A program made the translations under genes and the position numbers. The notes under the pieces are model-generated. The model was not told where the DNA came from. It was given only the letters and a program-made list of their open reading frames with translations, and searched no databases. A stretch of DNA of 7,329 nt. Source: an uncultured Clostridium sp. (GTDB lineage Bacteria > Bacillota > Clostridia > TANB77 > CAG-508). This document shows, piece after piece, positions 1-5,395 of the stretch. How positions within the stretch are numbered: the first letter of the stretch is position 1; the number at the start of each line of letters is the position of its first letter. Location: the NCBI GenBank assembly GCA_900556345.1, contig USOM01000041.1:1-7329 (forward strand). The letters are read 5' to 3'.

Positions 1-58
1 CTATGAATTTTTTATAAATGAAAATTTGAAAAAGAAAATTTGAAAGTAGGTGATAACT

Positions 59-547
59 ATGACTGAGGAACAAAGAGATAGTCTTTTAATCGAAATGTCT
101 GAAAATATAAAAACAATAAATAATGTGTTAGAAAAACATTCAGAAATATTAGCGAGCCATTCAGAAATATTAGAAAGCCATTCAAAAATGTTGGGAGAAC
201 ATTCAAAAGAATTAGTAAATCTAAGACAGGATATGTTAAGAATGGAAAAAGAGCTTACAGAAAAAATCGATAAAAATTCAAAGGAAATTGTTTGTTTGGG
301 GCAAAATATGGAAAGAATGGAAAAAGAGCTTACAGAGAAAATCGATAAAAATTCAAAAGAAATAGTTCGTTTAAGGAAAAATACGGCAAAAATGGAATAT
401 GAACTTACAGACAAAATAATGGCTTTGTTTGATTTAGGCGAAGTGAATAAAGACAAATTTGAAGAAACGGACTTACGAATAAATGGAATTCAAAATACTC
501 TAGAGTGGCACGATAGGAGACTTATGAAAATAGAAATGACAGATTAA
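59..547 (+). CDS. Repeat-built coiled-coil protein of unknown function
   Basis: 162 residues, hydrophilic, with no signal peptide or membrane segment, so probably cytoplasmic. I do not recognise a named family. Residues 27-54 are four heptads that all begin His-Ser (HSEILAS, HSEILES, HSKMLGE, HSKELVN). Residues 61-135 are three 25-residue units, of which the first two are nearly identical (RMEKELTEKIDKNSKEIV) and the third is diverged. Leu, Ile and Met at heptad spacing indicate a long alpha-helical coiled coil, probably oligomeric. The tail (about 136-162) has LEWHDRRLMKIE, a type of ending seen in small Firmicutes coiled-coil proteins. I chose ATG 59 because AGGTGAT at 48-54 is well spaced for it; the in-frame GTG at 50 lies inside that ribosome site. 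The gene is followed by its own terminator, so it looks like the last or only gene of its unit. Its promoter is not visible in the 58 bases upstream. Confidence 0.8.
   Translation: MTEEQRDSLLIEMSENIKTINNVLEKHSEILASHSEILESHSKMLGEHSKELVNLRQDMLRMEKELTEKIDKNSKEIVCLGQNMERMEKELTEKIDKNSKEIVRLRKNTAKMEYELTDKIMALFDLGEVNKDKFEETDLRINGIQNTLEWHDRRLMKIEMTD
137..220 (+). repeat. Four tandem 21-bp units (heptad repeat) inside the coiled-coil gene
   Basis: Units start at 137, 158, 179 and 200 and each opens with CATTCA. The first two differ at only a couple of positions and the last two are more diverged. Each unit encodes one heptad beginning His-Ser, so the repeat stays in frame and copy-number change would lengthen or shorten the coiled coil without breaking the frame. 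Confidence 0.85.
239..463 (+). repeat. Three tandem 75-bp units (25 residues each) inside the coiled-coil gene
   Basis: Units start at 239, 314 and 389. The string AATGGAAAAAGAGCTTACAG occurs at 241 and again at 316, and a diverged version (AATGGAATATGAACTTACAG) at 391. The period is exactly 75 bp, so the units are in frame. Units one and two are close to identical over most of their length, which suggests recent duplication or gene conversion. Confidence 0.85.
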
Positions 548-552
548 AAATC

Positions 553-597
553 AAGATATAATTGCACCCCGAAATAGGTGTGATTATATCTTTTTCT
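553..597 (+). terminator. Rho-independent terminator after the coiled-coil gene
   Basis: A 16-bp stem (553-568 with 577-592, including two G-T wobble pairs) encloses an 8-base loop and runs into a T-rich tract at 591-597. It begins 5 bases after the stop codon and separates this gene from the consensus promoter at 632. Confidence 0.9.
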
Positions 598-631
598 TGC
601 AAAAATTTTTAGAAAAAATACGAAAATTTAT

Positions 632-660
632 TTGACAAATCTGCTCAAAAAAAGTATAAT
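632..660 (+). promoter_or_regulatory. Consensus sigma-A promoter of the MATE-kinase operon
   Basis: TTGACA at 632-637 and TATAAT at 655-660 are separated by exactly 17 bp, a perfect match to the vegetative consensus. Transcription should start near 667, giving a leader of about 60 nt before ATG 729. An overlapping inverted repeat (TTAAG/CTTAA at 662-666/672-676, and AGGTT/AACCT at 665-669/675-679) sits at the expected start site and could be an operator, although both stems are only 5 bp. Confidence 0.9.
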
Positions 661-728
661 ATTAAGGTTCACTTAACCTAGAACACGTACTATTACGGCA
701 AAAACATAAAGAAAGAAGGAGAGAAAAA

Positions 729-2729
729 ATGGAACAAGAAGAAAACATATTAGGAAAAGAAAAAATAAGTAAACTAATCAAAAAATTTTCTATTCCGTGC
801 ATAATATCTCTACTTGTAAATTCGCTATACAACATAGTAGACCAAATATTCATAGGTCAAGGAGTAGGATATTTAGGAAATGGAGCAACAAATGTTGTAT
901 TTCCATTAGTAATGATAGGATTAGCATTTTCACTAATGTTTGGAGATGGAGCATCGGCTTATTTAAGCTTAAAACTAGGTGAAAAGAAGAAAGATGAAGC
1001 AAAAATCGGTATAGGAAATGGAGTTACATTATGTGTAATTACATCAGTAATATTTTGTGCAATCACATTAATATTTTTACCAGTATTTTTAAAGATATTT
1101 GGATGTACAGATAATTTAAAAGATTATGCAATGACATATGGAAGAATAATAGCAATAGGATTCCCATTTTCAATGATAGGAACAACATTAAACTCGATAA
1201 TTAGAGCAGATGGAAGTCCAAAATACTCAATGACATCAATGCTTGCAGGAGCAATTTTAAATACAATATTAGACCCAATATTTATATTTGTATTTCATAA
1301 AGGAGTTGCAGGTGCAGCAATTGCAACAGTTATAAGTCAAATTTTAACATTTGTATTAAATGTAGCATATATTAAAAGATTTAAATCTATAAAATTAGAT
1401 AGAGATAGTATAAAATTAAGACCAAATGTATGTAAAAAAGTATCTGCATTAGGAATAAGCAGTTTTATAACACAAATGAGTATAGTATGTGTTATGACAG
1501 CAGAAAACAACCTACTTGGAAAAGCAGGGGCAGAGAGCAAGTTTGGCGCTGAAATACCAATTACAGTACTTGGAATAGTTATGAAAATAAGCCAAATACT
1601 AAATAGTATAATAATAGGTATTGCAGCAGGAAGTCAACCAATATTTGGATATAATTATGGAGCTAAAAAATATGACAGAGTAAAACAAGCTCTAAAAATA
1701 GTGTTAGGTTCAAGTTTAGTAATAAGTACAATAGCATTCATATTATTCCAAACAATACCAGATAAATTAATAGCAATATTTGGTAGTGGAGACGAAAATT
1801 ATATGGAATTTGCGTGTTTAGCGTTTAGAACATATCTATTTTTATGTATATTCAATGGTATACAAATACCATCAGGAATATTCTTCCAAGCAATTGGAAA
1901 AAGCACTAAAAGTGCAATATTATCACTTTCAAGACAAATTGTTATATTAATACCATCTATGATAATTTTAAGTCATATATTTGGTTTAATGGGCGTTTTA
2001 TATGCAGGACCTGTAGCAGATGGAATAGCATTTATATTAGCTGCAATTTTATTGATTAGAGAAGTAAAACATCTAAAAGCTAATGGAACAGAGACTAAAA
2101 CAGAAAAAGAAGAAATCAACGTTACTGCAAATTTGGAAAATCAAATTATAATAACACTTTCAAGAGAATATGGTTCAGGTGGAAGATATATTGGAAAATT
2201 AGTTGCGGAAAAACTTGGAATTAAATTATATGATAAAGAGTTTGTTGCAAAACTAGCAGAAGAAACAGGACTTTCTTCAGAGTATATCGAAAACAATGAA
2301 CAAAAAAGAGGAGCTTTAGAAACTTTAAATAATGGTTATTATTCAGGATTAAGCAATTCGGATGAATTATTTATAAAAGAATCGGAATTAATTAAAAAAG
2401 TTGCAAGCGAAAATTCTTGTGTAATAGTTGGTAGATGTGCAGACTTTATATTAAAAGAAAACAAAAATGTATTTAAAGTATTTGTTTACAGCAATATGGA
2501 AAATAAAATAAAAAGAACAACTAATATTTATGGATTAGATAAAAATAAAGCTGAAAAAGAAATAAATAGAATAAATAAATTAAGAGCAAATCATTATAAA
2601 TATTATACAGAAAAAGATTGGAATAATCCCGAAAATTATGATATTTGTATAAATAGTGATAGTTTAGGTGTAGAAAAAGCGGCAGATTTAATTTGTGAAA
2701 TGATAAATGAAAAAGCACTTTTAGCTTAA
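729..2729 (+). CDS. MATE family efflux transporter fused to a cytidylate-kinase-like domain
   Basis: 666 residues, well beyond the usual 440-460 of a MATE protein. Residues 1 to about 448 are a MepA-type MATE transporter, an ion-driven drug or metabolite exporter in the cytoplasmic membrane. The family-typical start is visible: Pro23 in the first helix, then NSLYNIVDQIFIGQG, and later repeated hydrophobic segments. A hydrophilic linker (about 449-470) leads into a Cytidylate_kin2-like P-loop domain (471-666): ITLSREYGSGGR at 475-486, VIVGRCADFIL at 565-575, and an Arg-rich lid-like segment with INKLRANHYKYY before YDICINSD. The GSGGR loop has Arg where a classical Walker A has Lys, which is usual in this family. 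MATE proteins normally end in the cytosol, so the kinase-like domain should be cytosolic; its substrate is unknown. AAGGAGAG at 716-723 supports ATG 729. The next gene starts 17 bp after the stop codon, so the two are probably co-transcribed. Confidence 0.9.
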   Translation: MEQEENILGKEKISKLIKKFSIPCIISLLVNSLYNIVDQIFIGQGVGYLGNGATNVVFPLVMIGLAFSLMFGDGASAYLSLKLGEKKKDEAKIGIGNGVTLCVITSVIFCAITLIFLPVFLKIFGCTDNLKDYAMTYGRIIAIGFPFSMIGTTLNSIIRADGSPKYSMTSMLAGAILNTILDPIFIFVFHKGVAGAAIATVISQILTFVLNVAYIKRFKSIKLDRDSIKLRPNVCKKVSALGISSFITQMSIVCVMTAENNLLGKAGAESKFGAEIPITVLGIVMKISQILNSIIIGIAAGSQPIFGYNYGAKKYDRVKQALKIVLGSSLVISTIAFILFQTIPDKLIAIFGSGDENYMEFACLAFRTYLFLCIFNGIQIPSGIFFQAIGKSTKSAILSLSRQIVILIPSMIILSHIFGLMGVLYAGPVADGIAFILAAILLIREVKHLKANGTETKTEKEEINVTANLENQIIITLSREYGSGGRYIGKLVAEKLGIKLYDKEFVAKLAEETGLSSEYIENNEQKRGALETLNNGYYSGLSNSDELFIKESELIKKVASENSCVIVGRCADFILKENKNVFKVFVYSNMENKIKRTTNIYGLDKNKAEKEINRINKLRANHYKYYTEKDWNNPENYDICINSDSLGVEKAADLICEMINEKALLA

Positions 2730-2746
2730 ATGTAGGAGGTGAAACA

Positions 2747-3641
2747 TTGATAGGAAAAGTCGTACCAGAATTTTTTGAAAAACTTCTAGTAGAGCAATAT
2801 GGCAAAGAAATTGAGGAGAATACAATTTGTAATTTGATAAAGCCTAAAAAAGTAACTTTAAGAGTAAACACAATAAAATCTAATACTGCTGAAATTAAAA
2901 CGGTTTTAGAAGCTAAAAATATAGGTTTTAAGTCTGTAAATTGGTATGAAGATGCTTTTATAATAGAAAATGTAAAAGAAGATATAATTAAGGAATTAGA
3001 AATATATAAGCAGGGTAAGATTTATCTCCAAAGTTTATCATCAATGTTACCACCATTAGTATTAAATCCCAAACCACAAGAAAATATACTAGATATGGCT
3101 GCAGCGCCTCGGAGGAAAAACAACAGAGATGGCAGCTTTGTCTGGAAATAAAGCATATATTACTGCTTGTGAGAGAAATAAAATAAGAGGAGAAAAACTT
3201 AAATATAATTTAGAAAAGCAGGGAGCTAGCATGGTAAATGTAATGTTAGAAGATGCTGGAAATTTGAGCGATTTCTTTTCTTTTGATAAAATTTTACTTG
3301 ACGCACCTTGCAGTGGAAGTGGAACAGATAATGTTTTTAAGAGTAACTTTACTTTGGATTTGGTCCAAAAATCTAAAAAGACACAGGAAAGATTAATAAG
3401 AAAAGCCTTAAAAATTTTAAAACCAGGAGGAGAGATGGTTTATTCTACGTGTTCTATTTTGGTAAAAGAAAATGAAGAGGTTATAGAAAAGGTTTTAAAA
3501 GAATTTAAAGCAAGTCTTGTGCCAGTTTATTTAAGTGGTGAGATTGAATGTTTACCAAGTAAGTTAAAAGATGTAGCAGTAGTTGCTCCAAACGAATTAT
3601 TTGAGGGATTTTTTGTAGCTAAAATTCGAAAAGAAAAATAA
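2747..3641 (+). pseudogene. RsmB/NOP (NOL1/NOP2/Sun) family RNA cytosine-5 methyltransferase, frameshifted
   Basis: Corrected, this would be about 297 residues: a short RsmF-like enzyme that methylates C5 of a cytosine in rRNA or tRNA using SAM. It lacks the N-terminal NusB-like domain of true RsmB and a long C-terminal PUA region. The first frame (2747-3151) reads into the SAM loop as ILDMAAAPRRKNN; the second (in frame with ATG 3129, stop 3639-3641) continues as MAALSGNKA. Skipping C3110 restores the family motif DMAAAPGGKTTEMAAL. Both catalytic motifs lie in the second part: DAPCSGSGT (Cys codon 3309-3311) and STCS (nucleophile Cys codon 3450-3452). The start is TTG 2747, fixed by a perfect AGGAGGTG at 2734-2741. 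The break may be a real mutation or a base-calling or assembly error. Re-initiation at ATG 3129 behind GGAGG (3111-3115) is conceivable but would yield split chains. Confidence 0.88.
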
Positions 3642-3647
3642 TATATT

Positions 3648-3689
3648 ATACTCAATAGGTTCTAAACTGAGGCCTGTTGGGTATTTTTT
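3648..3689 (+). terminator. Rho-independent terminator of the MATE-methyltransferase operon
   Basis: The stem pairs ATACTCAATAGG (3648-3659) with CCTGTTGGGTAT (3673-3684), 12 bp with two G-T wobbles. It has a 13-base loop and six T residues at 3684-3689. It begins 6 bases after the methyltransferase stop codon. Confidence 0.9.
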
Positions 3690-3707
3690 GTAATTTATAA
3701 AAAAATC

Positions 3708-3735
3708 TTGTAATTTTATTTCAATATGCTATAAT
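3708..3735 (+). promoter_or_regulatory. Promoter of the lactaldehyde reductase gene
   Basis: TTGTAA at 3708-3713 and TATAAT at 3730-3735 are 16 bp apart. The -10 is preceded by TGC, giving an extended -10 that would compensate for the weaker -35. The start should lie near 3742, with a leader of about 40 nt containing AAAGGAG at 3768-3774, 8 bases before ATG 3783. The -35 overlaps an imperfect dyad (TTGTAAT, 3-base gap, ATTTCAA at 3708-3724). Confidence 0.8.
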
Positions 3736-3782
3736 GATAACTGTAAAATACAAATCACAAAAATACGAAAGGAGAAATAAAA

Positions 3783-4949
3783 ATGTCAACAACAAAATTT
3801 GTTTTAAATGAAACATCATATTTTGGAAATGGCGCAAGAGAAGTACTTGCAGAAGAAATTACAAAGAGAGGATTTAAAAAAGTATTTTTAGTATCTGATA
3901 AATCTTTAGTAGAAGCAGGAGTAGCTGCAAAAGTTGAAGAAGAGCTAAAAAAAGCTAATATAGAATATACATTATATTCAGAAATAAAACCAAATCCTAC
4001 AATAAAAAATGTATTAGATGGAGTAGAAGCTTGCAAACAATCAAGAGCTGACTTAATAGTTGCTGTTGGTGGTGGTTCAAGTATGGATACTGCAAAAGGA
4101 ATATCAATAGTAATGACAAATCCAGACAGAAGTGATATTAGATCATTAAATGGATTATCAAATACAGTTAACAAAGGTATGCCAGTTATTGCAATGCCAA
4201 CAACTGCTGGAACTGCAGCAGAAGTTACAATCAACTATGTAATAACAGATGAAGAAAGAAAAATAAAAATGGTATGTGTAGACCCACATGATATTCCAAT
4301 AATTGCTATTGTAGATACAGAACTTATGGCATCAATGCCAAAAGGCTTAGCTGCTGCAACAGGTTTAGATGCATTAACACATGCAGTTGAAGGGTATATT
4401 ACAAAAGCACACAATTTAATGTCAGATATGTTCCATATGAAGGCCATAAAATTAATATTTGAAAATTTGAGCAAAGCGGTAAATGATAAAGATCCAGAAG
4501 CAATTGAAAAAATGGGATATGCTCAATATATAGCAGGAATGGGATTTTCAAACGTTGGACTAGGAATTGTTCACTCAATGGCTCACCAATTAGGTGCTGT
4601 ATATGACACACCTCACGGAATTGCAAATGCAATGTTATTACCAACAGTTATGAGATTTAATGGAGAAAATCCAGAAACAGCTCAAAGATTTAGAGAAATT
4701 TTATGCGAAATTGGTAGACCAGATGCAGCTCACCTAAATGACCAAGATGTTATAAATACATTTGTATGGATGATTTCTGAATTATCTAAATCAGTTGGTG
4801 TAACTCAAAAAATTACTGATTATGGTGCAAAAGCAGAAGATTTTGAAATGCTTGCTGAAAAAGCTATGCAAGATCCTTGCAAACCAGGAAATCCTAGAGA
4901 GGTTTCAAAAGAAGAATTTGTTGAGTTGTTTAGAAGAGCAGCTGAATAG
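3783..4949 (+). CDS. fucO: Lactaldehyde reductase (L-1,2-propanediol oxidoreductase), iron-dependent group III alcohol dehydrogenase
   Basis: 388 residues, against about 382 for E. coli FucO, and alignable to it end to end from memory: FVLNETSYFGNGA at the start, PTTAGTAAEVTINYVITDEE, VDPHDIP, GMGFSNVGLG and CKPGNPRE near the end. The enzyme reduces L-lactaldehyde to 1,2-propanediol with NADH, disposing of reducing equivalents during anaerobic fucose or rhamnose use, in the cytoplasm. Asp39, which in FucO favours NAD over NADP, is present (LVSDKSL). The nucleotide-binding GGGSSMDTAKG begins at Gly96. The iron ligands appear as Asp196, His200, His264 and His278, with His268 in the active site. 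It stands alone between its own promoter and terminator, with no fucose or rhamnose genes in view, so it may serve more generally as a fermentative alcohol dehydrogenase. The last eight codons and stop recur at the end of the window. Confidence 0.93.
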   Translation: MSTTKFVLNETSYFGNGAREVLAEEITKRGFKKVFLVSDKSLVEAGVAAKVEEELKKANIEYTLYSEIKPNPTIKNVLDGVEACKQSRADLIVAVGGGSSMDTAKGISIVMTNPDRSDIRSLNGLSNTVNKGMPVIAMPTTAGTAAEVTINYVITDEERKIKMVCVDPHDIPIIAIVDTELMASMPKGLAAATGLDALTHAVEGYITKAHNLMSDMFHMKAIKLIFENLSKAVNDKDPEAIEKMGYAQYIAGMGFSNVGLGIVHSMAHQLGAVYDTPHGIANAMLLPTVMRFNGENPETAQRFREILCEIGRPDAAHLNDQDVINTFVWMISELSKSVGVTQKITDYGAKAEDFEMLAEKAMQDPCKPGNPREVSKEEFVELFRRAAE

Positions 4950-4977
4950 GATTTATAAAAAAATAGAGCTAGATATT
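4923..4977 (+). repeat. Left copy of an exact 55-bp direct repeat (fucO 3' end plus half of the terminator)
   Basis: These 55 bases are identical to 7275-7329. The bases before them differ (T4922 against G7274), and the right copy stops only because the window ends. The repeat covers the last eight fucO codons, its stop and the left arm of the terminator. The full repeat is probably longer and may run to the left end of the insertion sequence (5295-5298). Confidence 0.95.
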
Positions 4978-5006
4978 TTTCGTATTTATCTAGCTTTATT
5001 TTTTTT
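4960..5006. terminator. Bidirectional terminator between fucO and the convergent XRE gene
   Basis: A 16-bp stem (4960-4975 with 4987-5002, one G-T wobble) has an 11-base loop. On the plus strand it ends in eight T residues (4999-5006). Read on the minus strand, the same hairpin ends in a seven-T run (complement of the A-run at 4957-4963), so it can also stop transcription of the XRE gene, whose stop codon lies at 5005-5007. Confidence 0.9.
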
Positions 5007-5223
5007 ATTTTGCTCTTGGATAAGGTTTAACCTCATTTGTTAATCCTAATAGGTAATCAACGCTTGTATCAAATAATATTGACATTTTCTTTAATGTTTC
5101 AATTGGAATATTAATTTTGCCCAGTTCGTATTTGCTATAGTTTGTTTGAGATATATTTAGAAATTCTGCAACGTCTTTTTGCTTCATTTCTCTGTCTTCT
5201 CTAATATCTTTTATTCTTAACAT
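5005..5223 (-). CDS. XRE/Cro-CI family helix-turn-helix repressor, single domain
   Basis: 72 residues, an almost pure HTH_3 domain. IKDIREDREMKQKDVAEFLNI gives the first two helices, SQTNYSKYELGK (25-36) is the recognition helix, and LFDTSVDYLLG (50-60) closes the five-helix bundle as in phage and SinR-like repressors. The tail (NEVKPYPRAK) is too short to be a sensor or peptidase domain. It should bind DNA as a dimer and probably represses itself and the divergent promoter at 5267-5295, where dyads fit such a protein. The minus-strand GAGGTGAG (plus 5227-5234) sits 3 bases from ATG 5223 and fixes the start. The gene converges on fucO and its stop overlaps the T-tract of the shared terminator. 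Small regulators of this layout are common in prophages, integrative elements and toxin-antitoxin or stress loci; the regulated partner is not in the window. Confidence 0.85.
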   Translation of the reverse strand: MLRIKDIREDREMKQKDVAEFLNISQTNYSKYELGKINIPIETLKKMSILFDTSVDYLLGLTNEVKPYPRAK

Positions 5224-5240
5224 ATTCTCACCTCAATAGT

Positions 5241-5246
5241 ATTATA
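5241..5246 (-). promoter_or_regulatory. -10 element of the XRE gene
   Basis: The minus strand reads TATAAT here, about 17 bases upstream of the start codon, so the leader is very short. No good -35 is found at 16-18 bp (CAATAG at 17 bp). The dyad at 5251-5265 falls between the -10 and any -35, suggesting tight autoregulation. Confidence 0.55.
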
Positions 5247-5250
5247 AAAA

Positions 5251-5296
5251 AGTTATGAGATAACTATTGACATTTAGTTATAATTTAACTATAACC
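5251..5296. promoter_or_regulatory. Probable XRE operator region with repeated AGTTAT half-sites
   Basis: AGTTAT-GAG-ATAACT at 5251-5265 is a perfect dyad (6-3-6). A second cluster at 5275-5296 holds TAGTTA-TAATT-TAACTA (5275-5291) and the overlapping pair GTTATA (5277-5282) with TATAAC (5290-5295). The half-site recurs in both orientations and overlaps the XRE promoter on one side and the divergent promoter on the other, the usual layout of a repressor control region. Binding by the adjacent protein is inferred. Confidence 0.55.
5267..5295 (+). promoter_or_regulatory. Divergent sigma-A promoter pointing into the insertion sequence
   Basis: TTGACA at 5267-5272 and TATAAC at 5290-5295 are separated by 17 bp, five to six matches per hexamer. 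It reads rightwards, away from the XRE gene, and should start near 5302, which is already inside the insertion sequence. It would therefore make RNA antisense to the transposase. It was presumably the promoter of a gene formerly next to the XRE gene and now expected right of the IS. Confidence 0.6.
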
Positions 5297-5298
5297 TG

Positions 5299-5307
5299 AC
5301 TTTGACA
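5299..5307. repeat. Terminal inverted repeat of the IS, left end (transposase 3' side)
   Basis: ACTTTGACA, the exact complement of 7263-7271. Inward of this core the two ends agree only sporadically, so the conserved terminus is short. Confidence 0.7.
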
Positions 5308-5323
5308 GTAAAAAAATGGAAAT

Positions 5324-5364
5324 ACGCACCTGTAACCTAGTCATATCAACTAAGTTAGGTGCGT
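5324..5364. repeat. Subterminal hairpin in the IS left end
   Basis: ACGCACCT (5324-5331) pairs with AGGTGCGT (5357-5364). The stem continues through AAC/GTT and TAG/CTA after a two-base bulge and one mismatch, around a loop of about 9 bases. It lies between the transposase stop and the terminus. On the minus strand it is followed, after 7 bases, by seven T residues, so it may be an imperfect terminator for the transposase mRNA. On the plus strand no T-tract follows. Confidence 0.7.
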
Positions 5365-5395
5365 GAACTGATTCCGAAAGTTGTTGTCTTGCAAC

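Noticed and set aside
20..44. GAAAATTTGAA twice, 14 bp apart, upstream of the first gene
   Set aside because: Low-complexity A/T-rich sequence; two short copies are expected by chance and no function can be tied to them.
1..456. Minus-strand open frame over the coiled-coil gene (151 residues, Ser/Phe/Ile-rich)
   Set aside because: It mirrors the tandem repeats of the real gene on the other strand and has no ribosome site or family resemblance.
137..463. CRISPR array
   Set aside because: The repeats are contiguous, in frame and without unique spacers; they are protein-coding tandem repeats.
662..679. MerR-type operator in the MATE promoter
   Set aside because: MerR sites lie between a -35 and -10 spaced 19-20 bp; here the spacing is 17 bp and the repeat lies downstream of the -10.
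661..728. Riboswitch or attenuator in the leader of the MATE operon
   Set aside because: The leader is only about 60 nt and shows no extended paired structure or T-tract beyond one 5-bp repeat.
3101..3130. Programmed +1 frameshift in the methyltransferase
   Set aside because: CCT followed by CGG offers no good re-pairing for the P-site tRNA, there is no stop codon at the shift and no upstream Shine-Dalgarno stimulator; a plain insertion or sequencing error explains it better.
3730..3760. Catabolite-responsive (cre) site near the fucO promoter
   Set aside because: The central CG and flanking pattern of a cre site are absent from this stretch.
3755..4234. Minus-strand open frame of 159 residues inside fucO
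   Set aside because: Antisense shadow of a strongly conserved dehydrogenase; no start signals and no recognisable domain.
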